A stretch of 17,769 nucleotides of DNA, taken from NCBI GenBank assembly GCA_035562355.1, contig DATMXU010000081.1, positions 1-17,769 on the forward strand, read 5' to 3'. The number at the start of each line of letters is the position of its first letter. Position 1 is the stretch's first letter. Positions 5,287 through 12,710 of the stretch are shown here, in pieces. The translations under genes were made by a program, and so were the position numbers. The stretch is from Pseudoflavonifractor sp035562355 (GTDB lineage Bacteria; Bacillota; Clostridia; Oscillospirales; Oscillospiraceae). The notes under the pieces were generated by a model that was not told the DNA's origin, made no database searches, and saw only the letters and a list, made by a program, of their open reading frames with translations.

Positions 5287-6378
5287 ATGAAAAAGTACAA
5301 GGTAGGCGTCATCGGTGGTACGGGCATGGTGGGGCAGCGTTTCGTGACCCTGATGGAGCGCCATCCCTGGTTTCAGCTCACCGTCATCGCCGCCAGCGGG
5401 CGCAGCGCGGGCAAGACCTACGAGGAGGCGGTGGGTGCGCGCTGGGCCATGAGCGTGCCAATGCCCCAGGAGGCGAAGGGCCTGGTGGTCATGGACGCCT
5501 CGGCCGACGTGGAAAAAATCGCCGCTCTCGTAGACTTCGTCTTCTGCGCCGTGGACATGAAAAAGGACGAGATCCTGGCCCTGGAGGAAAACTACGCCAG
5601 GCACGAGTGCCCGGTCATCTCCAACAACTCGGCCAACCGCTGGACCCCCGACGTGCCTATGGTGGTGCCCGAGATCAACGCCGACCACATCAAGGTCATC
5701 GACGCCCAGCGCAGGCGCCTGGGTACCAAGCGGGGCTTTATTGCCGTCAAGAGCAACTGCTCCATCCAAAGCTACGTCCCCGCCCTGCATCCGCTGAAAG
5801 AGAAATTCGGTCTTAAGCGGGTGCTGGCCTGCACCTATCAGTCCATCTCGGGCGCGGGCAAGACCTTTGAGACCTGGCCCGAGATGGTGGATAACCTCAT
5901 CCCCTACATCGGCGGCGAGGAGGAGAAGAGCGAGCGCGAGCCCCTGAAGGTCTGGGGAGCGGTGAAGGACGGCGTGATCGAAGCCGCCTCCTCCCCCGCC
6001 ATCACCGCCCAGTGCCTCCGCGTCCCCATCTCCGACGGGCACACCGCCGCCGTCTTCGTGGAATTTGAGACCAAGCCTACCGAGGAGGAGATCAAGGCCG
6101 CCTGGGCGCAGTTCAAGGGCCGCGCGCAGGAGCTTGATCTGCCCACCGCCCCCAAGCAGTTCCTCCACTACTTTGAGGAGCCTGACCGTCCCCAGTCCCG
6201 TCGGGACCGGGAGCTGGAGGGCGGCATGGCCGTCTCCATCGGCCGCCTCCGCCCCGACACCCAGTACGACTACAAGTTCGTCTCCCTCTCCCACAACACC
6301 CTGCGGGGCGCGGCGGGCGGCGGCGTGCTGCTGGCCGAGCTACTCTGCGCCGAGGGCTACATTGAGCCCCGGGCTTAA
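5287..6378 (+). CDS. asd: Aspartate-semialdehyde dehydrogenase
   Basis: A 363-residue enzyme that reduces aspartyl phosphate with NADPH to aspartate semialdehyde, the branch point to lysine/diaminopimelate and the threonine/methionine group. The N-terminal Rossmann motif is GVIGGTGMVGQRF (7-19). The catalytic cysteine is Cys158 in KSNCSIQ. QSISGAGK (185-192) and RVPISDGHTAAVFVEF (245-260, with His252) form the rest of the active site. The length and the GAGK/GH pattern fit the longer fungal/archaeal-type branch rather than the E. coli-type enzyme. The ATG has GGAGGG seven nt upstream. It leads asd-dapA-dapB and has a long, repeat-containing leader. Aspartokinase is not in the window. Confidence 0.95.
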   Translation: MKKYKVGVIGGTGMVGQRFVTLMERHPWFQLTVIAASGRSAGKTYEEAVGARWAMSVPMPQEAKGLVVMDASADVEKIAALVDFVFCAVDMKKDEILALEENYARHECPVISNNSANRWTPDVPMVVPEINADHIKVIDAQRRRLGTKRGFIAVKSNCSIQSYVPALHPLKEKFGLKRVLACTYQSISGAGKTFETWPEMVDNLIPYIGGEEEKSEREPLKVWGAVKDGVIEAASSPAITAQCLRVPISDGHTAAVFVEFETKPTEEEIKAAWAQFKGRAQELDLPTAPKQFLHYFEEPDRPQSRRDRELEGGMAVSIGRLRPDTQYDYKFVSLSHNTLRGAAGGGVLLAELLCAEGYIEPRA

Positions 6379-6414
6379 CGGCAACCCGTCCCCATTTTTA
6401 AAGGAGGCTTTCCT

Positions 6415-7302
6415 ATGAGAGAACCCGTCTTTACCGGCGCCTGTCCCGCACTGGTCACGCCCTTTGATAAAAACGGCGCCATCGACTATGACGCCTTCGC
6501 CAGACAGATCGACTTTCAAATTTCCAGCGGCGTGGACGCGGTCTGCGTCTGCGGCACCACAGGTGAGAGCTCTACCATGAGCATCCGCGAGCACATCGCG
6601 GCGGTGGAGTTCTGCGTCAAGCATGTGGATCACCGGGTCAGGGTCATCGCCGGAGCGGGCAGCAACGACACCTCGGCCGCCGTCTACCTCTCCCAGCACG
6701 CCCAGGACTCGGGGGCAGACGCCCTGCTGCTGGTGACCCCCTACTACAACAAGTGCAGCCAGGCCGGCCTTATCAAGCACTATGAGTACATTGCCGACCG
6801 GGTGGAGCTGCCCATCATCCTCTACAACGTCCCCTCCCGCACCGGCGTGTCCTTCACTGCCGACACCTATCAGGCTCTGTCCCAAAACCCCAAGATCAAC
6901 GGCGTGAAGGAGGCCAGCGGCAACTTCTCTTTGCTGGCCCATACCCGGTTCCTCTGCGGCGAGGACTTCTACATCTGGTCCGGCAACGACGACCAAGTGG
7001 TCCCCATGATGAGCCTGGGGGCCAAGGGCGTCATCTCGGTGGCCTCCAACATCATCCCCGAGGTGATGGTGAAGATGAGCCATCTCTGCCTGGAGGGCGA
7101 CTTCACCGCCGCCTCCAAGCTCCAGATCGAGTACATGGACCTGATCGACGCCCTCTTCATCGAGGTCAACCCCATCCCCATCAAGGCCGCCATGGATCTG
7201 CTGGGTATGGGCGCGGGCGGGCTGCGCCTGCCCCTGTGCGACCCCTCGCCTGCGCATCTTGAGACGCTGAAGGCCGCTATGCAGAGGATGAAACTCCTGT
7301 AA
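6415..7302 (+). CDS. dapA: 4-hydroxy-tetrahydrodipicolinate synthase
   Basis: A 295-residue class I aldolase of the DapA/NAL family. It condenses pyruvate with aspartate semialdehyde, the first committed step to lysine and diaminopimelate. Key residues are all present: GTTGESSTMS (47-56), Tyr111 in TPYYNK, Tyr137 and Arg142 in YNVPSRTG, and the Schiff-base Lys165 in GVKEASGN. A strong ribosome binding site (AAGGAGG) precedes the ATG. The gap to asd is 36 nt and to dapB 23 nt, so the three form an operon. Relatives such as N-acetylneuraminate lyase share the fold, but the arginine and the operon context argue for DapA. Confidence 0.96.
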   Translation: MREPVFTGACPALVTPFDKNGAIDYDAFARQIDFQISSGVDAVCVCGTTGESSTMSIREHIAAVEFCVKHVDHRVRVIAGAGSNDTSAAVYLSQHAQDSGADALLLVTPYYNKCSQAGLIKHYEYIADRVELPIILYNVPSRTGVSFTADTYQALSQNPKINGVKEASGNFSLLAHTRFLCGEDFYIWSGNDDQVVPMMSLGAKGVISVASNIIPEVMVKMSHLCLEGDFTAASKLQIEYMDLIDALFIEVNPIPIKAAMDLLGMGAGGLRLPLCDPSPAHLETLKAAMQRMKLL

Positions 7303-7325
7303 TCAAAGTTTAGGGGGGACTACCG

Positions 7326-8090
7326 ATGATAAAAATCGCCATTTCCGGCTGCAACGGTCACATGGGCCGCGTTGTGGAGAGCATCTGCTCCGCCGACCCG
7401 GAGGTCTCCATTGTCGCCGGATTTGACCTGCTGGGCGCGGGCGAGCATGAGTTCAAGGTCTATACCACGCCGGATAAGTTCACCGGCGAGGCCGATGTGG
7501 TGGTGGACTTCTCCTCCCCCTCCGCGCTCCCCGCCCTCCTGGATTACGGCAAGGCCCGCCATGTCCCTTTGGTGCTGGCCACCACGGGGTACTCTGAGGC
7601 CCAGCTTACCGCCATCGACGAGGCCTCCAAGCTTTTGCCCATCTTCCGCTCGGGCAATATGTCCCTGGGGATCAACCTTCTGATCGAGTTGGTGAAACGC
7701 TCTGCCGCCGTCCTCGGGGACGGGTACGACGTAGAAATCGTGGAAAAGCACCACCACCGCAAGGTGGACGCCCCCAGCGGCACCGCCCTTATGCTGGCGG
7801 ATGCCGCCGCCGAGACCCTCCCCTATCAGAGCGAGTACGTCTATGACCGTCACGCCGTCCGTAAGCCCCGCAGCCCCAAGGAGATCGGCATCTCCTCGGT
7901 CCGGGGGGGCACCATCGTGGGCGACCACGAGGTCATCTTCGCCGGGCGGGACGAGGTCATCGAGCTAAGCCACTCGGCCCAGTCCCGGGAAGTCTTCGCC
8001 TCGGGCGCGGTCCGCGCCGCCAAGTTCCTGGCGGGGATCAGGACGCCGGGGCTCTACTCCATGAAAGACCTGGTCGCAGCGACAGATTAA
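7326..8090 (+). CDS. dapB: 4-hydroxy-tetrahydrodipicolinate reductase
   Basis: A 254-residue NAD(P)H-dependent reductase that follows DapA and makes tetrahydrodipicolinate, the precursor of diaminopimelate for peptidoglycan and, in spore-formers, of dipicolinate. The nucleotide-binding motif is SGCNGHMGR (7-15). ATTGYS (85-90) and FRSGNMSLGIN (107-117) line the active site. The signature EKHHHRKVDAPSGTA (140-154) carries His142 and the proton donor Lys146. A G-rich ribosome binding site (AGGGGGG) lies upstream of the ATG. It is the last gene of the asd-dapA-dapB operon and ends 10 nt before a strong hairpin. Later DAP-pathway genes are elsewhere. Confidence 0.96.
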   Translation: MIKIAISGCNGHMGRVVESICSADPEVSIVAGFDLLGAGEHEFKVYTTPDKFTGEADVVVDFSSPSALPALLDYGKARHVPLVLATTGYSEAQLTAIDEASKLLPIFRSGNMSLGINLLIELVKRSAAVLGDGYDVEIVEKHHHRKVDAPSGTALMLADAAAETLPYQSEYVYDRHAVRKPRSPKEIGISSVRGGTIVGDHEVIFAGRDEVIELSHSAQSREVFASGAVRAAKFLAGIRTPGLYSMKDLVAATD

Positions 8091-8100
8091 GATAAAACGA

Positions 8101-8132
8101 GCAAGTGGGATGGTGAAAACCATCCCACTTGT
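8101..8132. terminator. Bidirectional terminator between dapB and folD
   Basis: CAAGTGGGATGGT (8102-8114) and ACCATCCCACTTG (8119-8131) pair perfectly over 13 bp around a GAAA tetraloop, with a G-U pair below. The plus-strand side is followed by TTATATAT and the minus-strand side by CGTTTTAT. It lies between two convergent genes and can serve both, though neither T-tract is long. Confidence 0.8.
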
Positions 8133-8144
8133 TATATATGTCGG

Positions 8145-8987
8145 TTACTTCCCGTGGGCCACCGCCGCGGTGAGGGTGTTCTCCAGCAGCATGACCCGGG
8201 TCATGGGGCCTACCCCGCCGGGGACGGGTGTAATGTAAGAAACCTTGTCGGCCACCTCGCCGTAGCGCACGTCGCCGCAGAGCTTGCCGTCGTCGCCCCG
8301 GTTCATGGCCACGTCGATGACCACGGCCCCCTCCTTCACCATGTCGGCGGTGATGAGCCCCACTTTTCCCACCGCCGCCACCAGAATGTCGGCGGTGCGG
8401 GTGACTGCGGCGAGGTCGGGGGTCCTGGAGTGGCAGATGGTGACGGTGGCGTCCCGCCGGAGCATGAGCATGGCCTGGGGCTTGCCCACAATGTTGCTCC
8501 GGCCCACAATGACGCAGTGCTTGCCCCTGGGGTCGATGCCGTACTCGTCCAGCATCTCCATGACGCCCGCGGGGGTGCAGGGCAGAAAGCCCTTCTCCCC
8601 CGTCATGAGCCTGCCCACGTTATAGGGATGGAAACAGTCCACATCCTTGCCGGGGTCGATGGCCTCCAGCACCGCCTTCTCGTCAAAGCCCTTGGGCAGG
8701 GGGAGCTGGCAGAGGATGCCGTCGATATCGTCCCGGTGGTTGAGCAGATCGATGAGGTCTAAGAGCTCCGCCTGGGTGGCAGACTCCAGCAGGGCGTACT
8801 CCTCGCTGTAGATGCCGCACTCGGCACAGTCGCGTTTCTTGTTGTCCACGTACACCCGGGAGGCGGGATTGTCCCCTACGATGATGACCGCCAGGCCGGG
8901 CCGCCTGGAAAGTGCTTCTACCTTACCCTTGATCCGTTCCTTGCATTTTGCCGCCAGAGCTTTCCCGTCAATGATGGTCGCCGCCAT
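8145..8987 (-). CDS. folD: Bifunctional methylenetetrahydrofolate dehydrogenase/cyclohydrolase
   Basis: A 280-residue FolD of normal length that interconverts 5,10-methylene-, methenyl- and 10-formyl-tetrahydrofolate, the one-carbon pool for purines and formyl-methionine. The catalytic SRVYVDNK (43-50) holds Tyr46 and Lys50. QLPLPKGFD and DVDCFHPYNVGRL form the folate site. PCTPAGVMEML, the cofactor loop VIVGRSNIVGKP and the C-terminal PVPGGVGPMTRVMLLENT are typical. The ATG is preceded by GGAGGA and lies inside the end of lgt (20-bp overlap). It is the last gene of the ymfF-ymfH-lgt-folD operon and ends before the shared terminator. Confidence 0.97.
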   Translation of the reverse strand: MAATIIDGKALAAKCKERIKGKVEALSRRPGLAVIIVGDNPASRVYVDNKKRDCAECGIYSEEYALLESATQAELLDLIDLLNHRDDIDGILCQLPLPKGFDEKAVLEAIDPGKDVDCFHPYNVGRLMTGEKGFLPCTPAGVMEMLDEYGIDPRGKHCVIVGRSNIVGKPQAMLMLRRDATVTICHSRTPDLAAVTRTADILVAAVGKVGLITADMVKEGAVVIDVAMNRGDDGKLCGDVRYGEVADKVSYITPVPGGVGPMTRVMLLENTLTAAVAHGK

Positions 8988-9939
8988 TGTCCTGTTCCTC
9001 CTTCTTATCCTGTGCGTACGGCTCAGAGGCCGCCGCCATTGCCGCCTTGCGGTTGACCCAGAGATGCCCGGGGTTTGGTCTGCGCAGGAAAAAGAAAATC
9101 AGCAGTAAGCCGCCTACCAGTGCCGAGGCAAAGCCAAACACCTGGGACACGCGGATGGGGGTACTCATGAAGTAGAGGCTGTCGGTCCGCAGACCCTCGA
9201 TGATGCCCCGGCCAAAGCCGTACCATGCGATATAGGTGAAGAAGAGCTGCCCGTCGAACTTGCGCCACCTGCGGGAGATCAAAACCAGCAGCAGGAAGCC
9301 GATGAGATTCCAAAGGGACTCGTAGAGGAAGGTGGGGTGCACGCCCAGGATACCGTCCAGAACCTGCTGGTACCCGGCGCTGTCCACCAGCCCCTGCCCG
9401 AAGAGCTCGGCGGCGATCTTGGGAGAGCACATGCGCCAGGGCAGCGTGGTCACGCCGCCATAGGCCTCCACGTTCATAAAGTTACCCCAGCGGCCGATAC
9501 ACTGGCCGATGAGGAGCCCGAAGGCCATCAGATCTGCAAAGGCCAGGAAGGGGAGTTTCTTCCGGCGGCTGACGAAAAAGAGCACGATGACGCCCACGAT
9601 GACCGCCCCGTAGATGGCGAGCCCCCCGTCCCATATCCGCACCATGGCGGCAAAGTCCAGGCTCCCGTCGTCCCTACGGTAGAGATCCAGATAGAAGATA
9701 ATGTAGTAGAGCCGCGCCCCGATTAAGGCCAGGGGCACGGCAAAGATAAGCAGGTCGGTCAGGTCGTCGTCACTGATGCCCAGCTTGGGGCCCTTGCGGC
9801 TGCAGTAGAACCAGGCCAGCAGAAAGCCGGAGATGATGATGACGGCATACCAGTAGATGGGGCGGCCGAACAGGGTGAGCGCCACCCTGTTCAGCGTGAA
9901 GTGGAGCCCCAGGCCTGGGAAAGAGAGCTCGTTGATCAT
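8968..9939 (-). CDS. lgt: Prolipoprotein diacylglyceryl transferase
   Basis: A 323-residue membrane enzyme with about seven hydrophobic segments. It transfers diacylglycerol from phosphatidylglycerol to the lipobox cysteine of prolipoproteins. The Lgt signature GQCIGRWGNFMNVEAYGG spans 145-162, with Arg150, Asn153 and Asn156. YWYAV (29-33) and the FGRGIIEGLRTDSL block (242-255, with Arg244 and Glu248) are also present. GGLAIYGA carries Tyr where E. coli has His103, a change I believe is common in Firmicutes. A charged tail of about 40 residues (ending EEQDNGGDHH) extends past the last helix. Its ATG overlaps the stop of the M16 peptidase (ATGA), and GGAGG lies 7 nt upstream. Confidence 0.96.
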   Translation of the reverse strand: MINELSFPGLGLHFTLNRVALTLFGRPIYWYAVIIISGFLLAWFYCSRKGPKLGISDDDLTDLLIFAVPLALIGARLYYIIFYLDLYRRDDGSLDFAAMVRIWDGGLAIYGAVIVGVIVLFFVSRRKKLPFLAFADLMAFGLLIGQCIGRWGNFMNVEAYGGVTTLPWRMCSPKIAAELFGQGLVDSAGYQQVLDGILGVHPTFLYESLWNLIGFLLLVLISRRWRKFDGQLFFTYIAWYGFGRGIIEGLRTDSLYFMSTPIRVSQVFGFASALVGGLLLIFFFLRRPNPGHLWVNRKAAMAAASEPYAQDKKEEQDNGGDHH

Positions 9940-11216
9940 CCGTCTACCTCCTTGGGACTGACCACCGCCAGCGCCGTATGCGCGGGTTTCATATAGACAC
10001 GGATACAGTCCTCAATGTCTTTTTTCTCTATGGTATCAAAGACCTCGGGGAAACGCAGGTACTCCATCCCGGCAAAGTGGGCCTGGGCGGTCTCGATGCA
10101 GATATTGTCAAAGGAGTTGAGGCCCCGGACCCAGTTGCCGTAGGCAGCCCTCTTCAAGCGGTGGAACAGGGCCTCGTCCACACCCTCCCGCTCCACCCGC
10201 AGGACCTCGGCGGCAATGGCGGCGCCCACAGCGTCGGGGTCCTTGCTCTCCCCGCCCGCCACCAGAAAGGCACAGCCGGGGTAACTCTCATAGCCATAGG
10301 CAAAGCTGGCGTTCAAGAGTCCCTGGGTATAGAGCTGGGCGTACAGCGGGCTGGAGGTACCGAAGAGAGCCTCGCAGGCGAGCTCTCCCACCAATCTCGC
10401 CTTCAACCGTTGGTCGCCGTCCGCGGGGCGCTCCGCCTTCCAGCCGATCTGGAAGATGGGGGTGGAGACCTCCATCTTCAGCTCCGTGCGGCTCTTGGCG
10501 GCGGCGGGCGGCTCGGGCTCCCCGTAGTCCCGCTGGATCTCTCCCCCGCTCTCTCCGGGCAAGATCTCTCTGGCCAGGGCGCAGACCTGCTCCGGGTCCA
10601 CGTCCCCCGCCACGCAGAGCACCATGTTGCCGGGGCTGTAGAAGGCCTTGTGGCAGGCATAGAGCGCGTCCGCCGTGATGTGGCTGATGGACTCGATGGT
10701 CCCGGCGATGGGGGTGCGGATGGGGTGATGCCCGTAGAGCCCCGCCAGCATGGCGTAGAAGACCTGGTTCTCCGGGTCATCCTCGATCATGCGGATCTCC
10801 TGGCCGATGATGCCCTGCTCCTTGTCCACGCTCTCCGGCGTGAAGTAGGGGATAGAGACAAAGGAGAGGAGAATCTTCAGGTTGTCGTAAAACTTCTGGG
10901 TGCTCTCGAAGTAGTAGCCCGTGATGGCAAAGCTGGTGAAGGCGTTGGGGGACGCGCCGTTGGCAGCCAGGTCCTGGAGGGCGTTGCCGTCCTCGGTGTC
11001 GAACATCTTGTGCTCCAGAAAGTGCGCCACCCCGGCGGGGGTATCGTGCCACTGGCCGTTCAGGTGAAATTTCATGTCCATGCCGCCGTAATTGGTGGCG
11101 AAGAAGGCGTAGCTCTTTTGGAAGTCGGGCTTGGCGTCCACGTAGACGTGGAGGCCGTTCTCCAGCACGGTGTGGTACATCCGCTCCCCTATGCGTGGGT
11201 ATTCCTTAGTGACCAT
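9936..11216 (-). CDS. M16 zinc peptidase, YmfH-type
   Basis: A 426-residue single-unit M16 (pitrilysin/insulinase-family) peptidase with an intact inverted zinc motif, HFLEH (His65, Glu68, His69). The downstream ligand is probably Glu140 in IIGQEIRM. The block GNALQDLAANGASPNAFTS is typical of bacterial YmfH/AlbF-like members. The rest is the usual second alpha/beta half with a YPGCAFLVAGG core. In Firmicutes such genes are paired with an inactive YmfF-type partner, as here, and M16 pairs often form heterodimers. Databases often label the pair as associated with elongation factor P aminopentanol modification. No efp gene is in this window, so the substrate is open. It overlaps its partner by 11 bp and lgt by 3 bp. 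AAGGAGG precedes the ATG. Confidence 0.9.
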   Translation of the reverse strand: MVTKEYPRIGERMYHTVLENGLHVYVDAKPDFQKSYAFFATNYGGMDMKFHLNGQWHDTPAGVAHFLEHKMFDTEDGNALQDLAANGASPNAFTSFAITGYYFESTQKFYDNLKILLSFVSIPYFTPESVDKEQGIIGQEIRMIEDDPENQVFYAMLAGLYGHHPIRTPIAGTIESISHITADALYACHKAFYSPGNMVLCVAGDVDPEQVCALAREILPGESGGEIQRDYGEPEPPAAAKSRTELKMEVSTPIFQIGWKAERPADGDQRLKARLVGELACEALFGTSSPLYAQLYTQGLLNASFAYGYESYPGCAFLVAGGESKDPDAVGAAIAAEVLRVEREGVDEALFHRLKRAAYGNWVRGLNSFDNICIETAQAHFAGMEYLRFPEVFDTIEKKDIEDCIRVYMKPAHTALAVVSPKEVDG

Positions 11217-12486
11217 GGGTATTTTCCTCCTTTCCCTTGAGGAAGTATACAGTGTGGAGCGTGACCTTCTGGGCGGCGGCTACTACCTCGTCCATAGTGA
11301 CCGCCTCATAGCGGGCTGCCAGCTCCTCCGGGCCGCCGCCGGCCATGACGGACTGGCCCAGCCAGAAGTCCTCCATACGGCTCTGGCTGTCCAGCATGGT
11401 GAGAGTGGCGCTGACGGCGCTGCGCTTGGCGGCCTCCAGCTCCCATGGCTCGATGCTCCCCCGCCTGCAGTTTTCAAGCTGGGTCAAAATCTCCTCCTGG
11501 GCCTGCCTCCGCTTGTCGAACTCCACGCCGGAGGAGACCAGGAGCAGCCCCCGGAACTTGTCGTACTGGGAGCTGGCGTAGTAGCAGAGAGAGAGTTTCT
11601 CCCGCACGTTGAGGAAGAGCTTGGAGGTGGTGGTGCCGCCAAAGAGGGCGTTGAGGATGTGCATGGCGGGGTAGTCCGGGTCGATCAGGCGGACGCCGCA
11701 GCGAAAGCCCAGCCCCAGCTTGCCCTGGGTCACGTCCATGGCCTCCTCGTGGCTCTGGGTCGCGGCCTCGGGCAGGGGGACGATGACGGCGGGGCTGACG
11801 GCGGCAGCGCTGTGCGACCCGAGGCCGGACAGCGCCCGGCGGAAGGCGGCCTCCACCAGCTCAAAGGGGGCGGAGCCGGCGTAGTAGACCTGGATGGGAC
11901 AGCCGAAGAGGGCCTGGTACCGCTCCCAGAGGGGTTCGCCCGTGATGGCCGCGGCATGGCTCTCGTCCCCCAGGCGGTCCGGTTCCCGGCACATGAGCTG
12001 GTTCAGGCGCTGGGCGGCGTATTGGCGTTTGTCGTTGATCTGCGCGCGGATGCGGTCCACCAGATTGGCCCGCTCCCCCTCCACGTAGGCGGGGAGAAAG
12101 CCGCCCTGCCCACCGGTGGCCGGAGAGAGCAAAAGCTCCCCCAGCAGGTCGGCGGCGGCATCCAGAATGGCGCTGCCGTCGGGGGCGTAGACATCGTCCA
12201 GAAAGCTGGCGGCAAAGCCCACGCACTGGCTGCTGCCCTTCTTGCGGATGGCGGGCTCGATAGTCCCGCCGTAGAGCTCGTCCAGCGCGGCCGAGAGGGC
12301 CTGCATGTCGGGGCAGCGCTCGGTGCCCCTGCGCAGCACCATGGGCACCAGCGCGTTGAGGGAGGCGGTCTCCTCGCGGAGGGGCGCCAGGAATTGAAGG
12401 CTCATATAGGAGGACTTGAATTTAGACGTATGCACGGCTGTGAGAGACACCCGGGGCAGGATCTCCTTTTGCAGTATTTCTGCCAT
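11206..12486 (-). CDS. M16-family partner protein, YmfF-type, lacking the zinc motif
   Basis: A 426-residue protein with the M16 fold but without HxxEH. Where the motif should be it reads VPMVLRRGTERCPDMQ (about residues 48-63), followed by the family's LSAALDELYGG. Later blocks such as GLGFRCG, HILNALFGGTTTSKLFLNVREKLSL and YYASSQYDKFRG are typical of the second M16 domain, and the R-Y pair used by the active partner for substrate contact appears there. It is most likely the non-catalytic half of a heterodimer with the adjacent peptidase. I chose the ATG at 12486 (AAAGGAAA upstream); an in-frame ATG at 12537 would place the start in the promoter. It is the first gene of its operon. Confidence 0.88.
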   Translation of the reverse strand: MAEILQKEILPRVSLTAVHTSKFKSSYMSLQFLAPLREETASLNALVPMVLRRGTERCPDMQALSAALDELYGGTIEPAIRKKGSSQCVGFAASFLDDVYAPDGSAILDAAADLLGELLLSPATGGQGGFLPAYVEGERANLVDRIRAQINDKRQYAAQRLNQLMCREPDRLGDESHAAAITGEPLWERYQALFGCPIQVYYAGSAPFELVEAAFRRALSGLGSHSAAAVSPAVIVPLPEAATQSHEEAMDVTQGKLGLGFRCGVRLIDPDYPAMHILNALFGGTTTSKLFLNVREKLSLCYYASSQYDKFRGLLLVSSGVEFDKRRQAQEEILTQLENCRRGSIEPWELEAAKRSAVSATLTMLDSQSRMEDFWLGQSVMAGGGPEELAARYEAVTMDEVVAAAQKVTLHTVYFLKGKEENTHGH

Positions 12487-12535
12487 GGACGTATTTCCTT
12501 TCGTGGTGAACTTTAACTGCTGTGGTATAAATATC

Positions 12536-12564
12536 ATTATACATCAAATTTGGCCGCATGACAC
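12536..12564 (-). promoter_or_regulatory. Promoter of the ymfF-ymfH-lgt-folD operon
   Basis: On the minus strand a perfect TATAAT (12536-12541) lies 17 nt from GTGTCA (12559-12564; 4 of 6 matches to TTGACA). Transcription would begin near 12529, about 43 nt before the ATG at 12486. No other promoter was seen inside the overlapping genes, so this one probably serves all four. Confidence 0.6.
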
Positions 12565-12590
12565 TATAAAAACAAAAAAGTATCCCGGAG

Positions 12591-12619
12591 TAGCCAAACA
12601 AATAGGGATGTGGTAGAAT
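12591..12619 (+). promoter_or_regulatory. Possible promoter of the formate/nitrite-family channel gene
   Basis: TAGCCA (12591-12596) and TAGAAT (12614-12619) are 17 nt apart. The -10 box is good (5 of 6) and the -35 box is weak (4 of 6). The start would be near 12626, leaving a leader of about 85 nt. It is back-to-back with the ymfF promoter. Confidence 0.38.
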
Positions 12620-12659
12620 AGCCGCAAAGCGGCTACTCTGCTTTTTCTTGAGCCGCTTT
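12619..12659 (+). other. Overlapping inverted repeats upstream of the channel gene
   Basis: TAGCCGC (12619-12625) pairs with GCGGCTA (12629-12635) over a 3-nt loop, and a T-rich CTTTTTCTT follows at 12641-12649. The middle arm is also complementary to a third copy: AAAGCGGCT (12626-12634) with AGCCGCTTT (12651-12659), a 9-bp perfect pairing around 16 nt. The two structures exclude each other, a terminator/antiterminator-like layout. If transcription starts at the predicted site near 12626, only the second hairpin would form. Confidence 0.4.
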
Positions 12660-12710
12660 ATCCGTCCGCCTGCGCGCATGGAATCCAAAGGCAATAAAGG
12701 AGGTCCAAGC

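Noticed and set aside
4778..5327. Minus-strand frames of 109 and 141 codons across the repeat region before asd
   Set aside because: Their content is set by the repeats (VVIRLL recurs), they run into promoter elements or asd, and neither has a credible start site.
5113..7928. Large minus-strand frames antisense to asd, dapA and dapB (393, 305 and 202 codons)
   Set aside because: Shadows of the three conserved plus-strand lysine genes; sequences are repetitive in Leu, Gly, Asp and His with no recognisable domain.
9978..12516. Plus-strand frames of 420 and 448 codons antisense to the M16 pair
   Set aside because: Compositionally biased with no domain pattern, while the minus strand shows clear M16 motifs and overlapping gene junctions.
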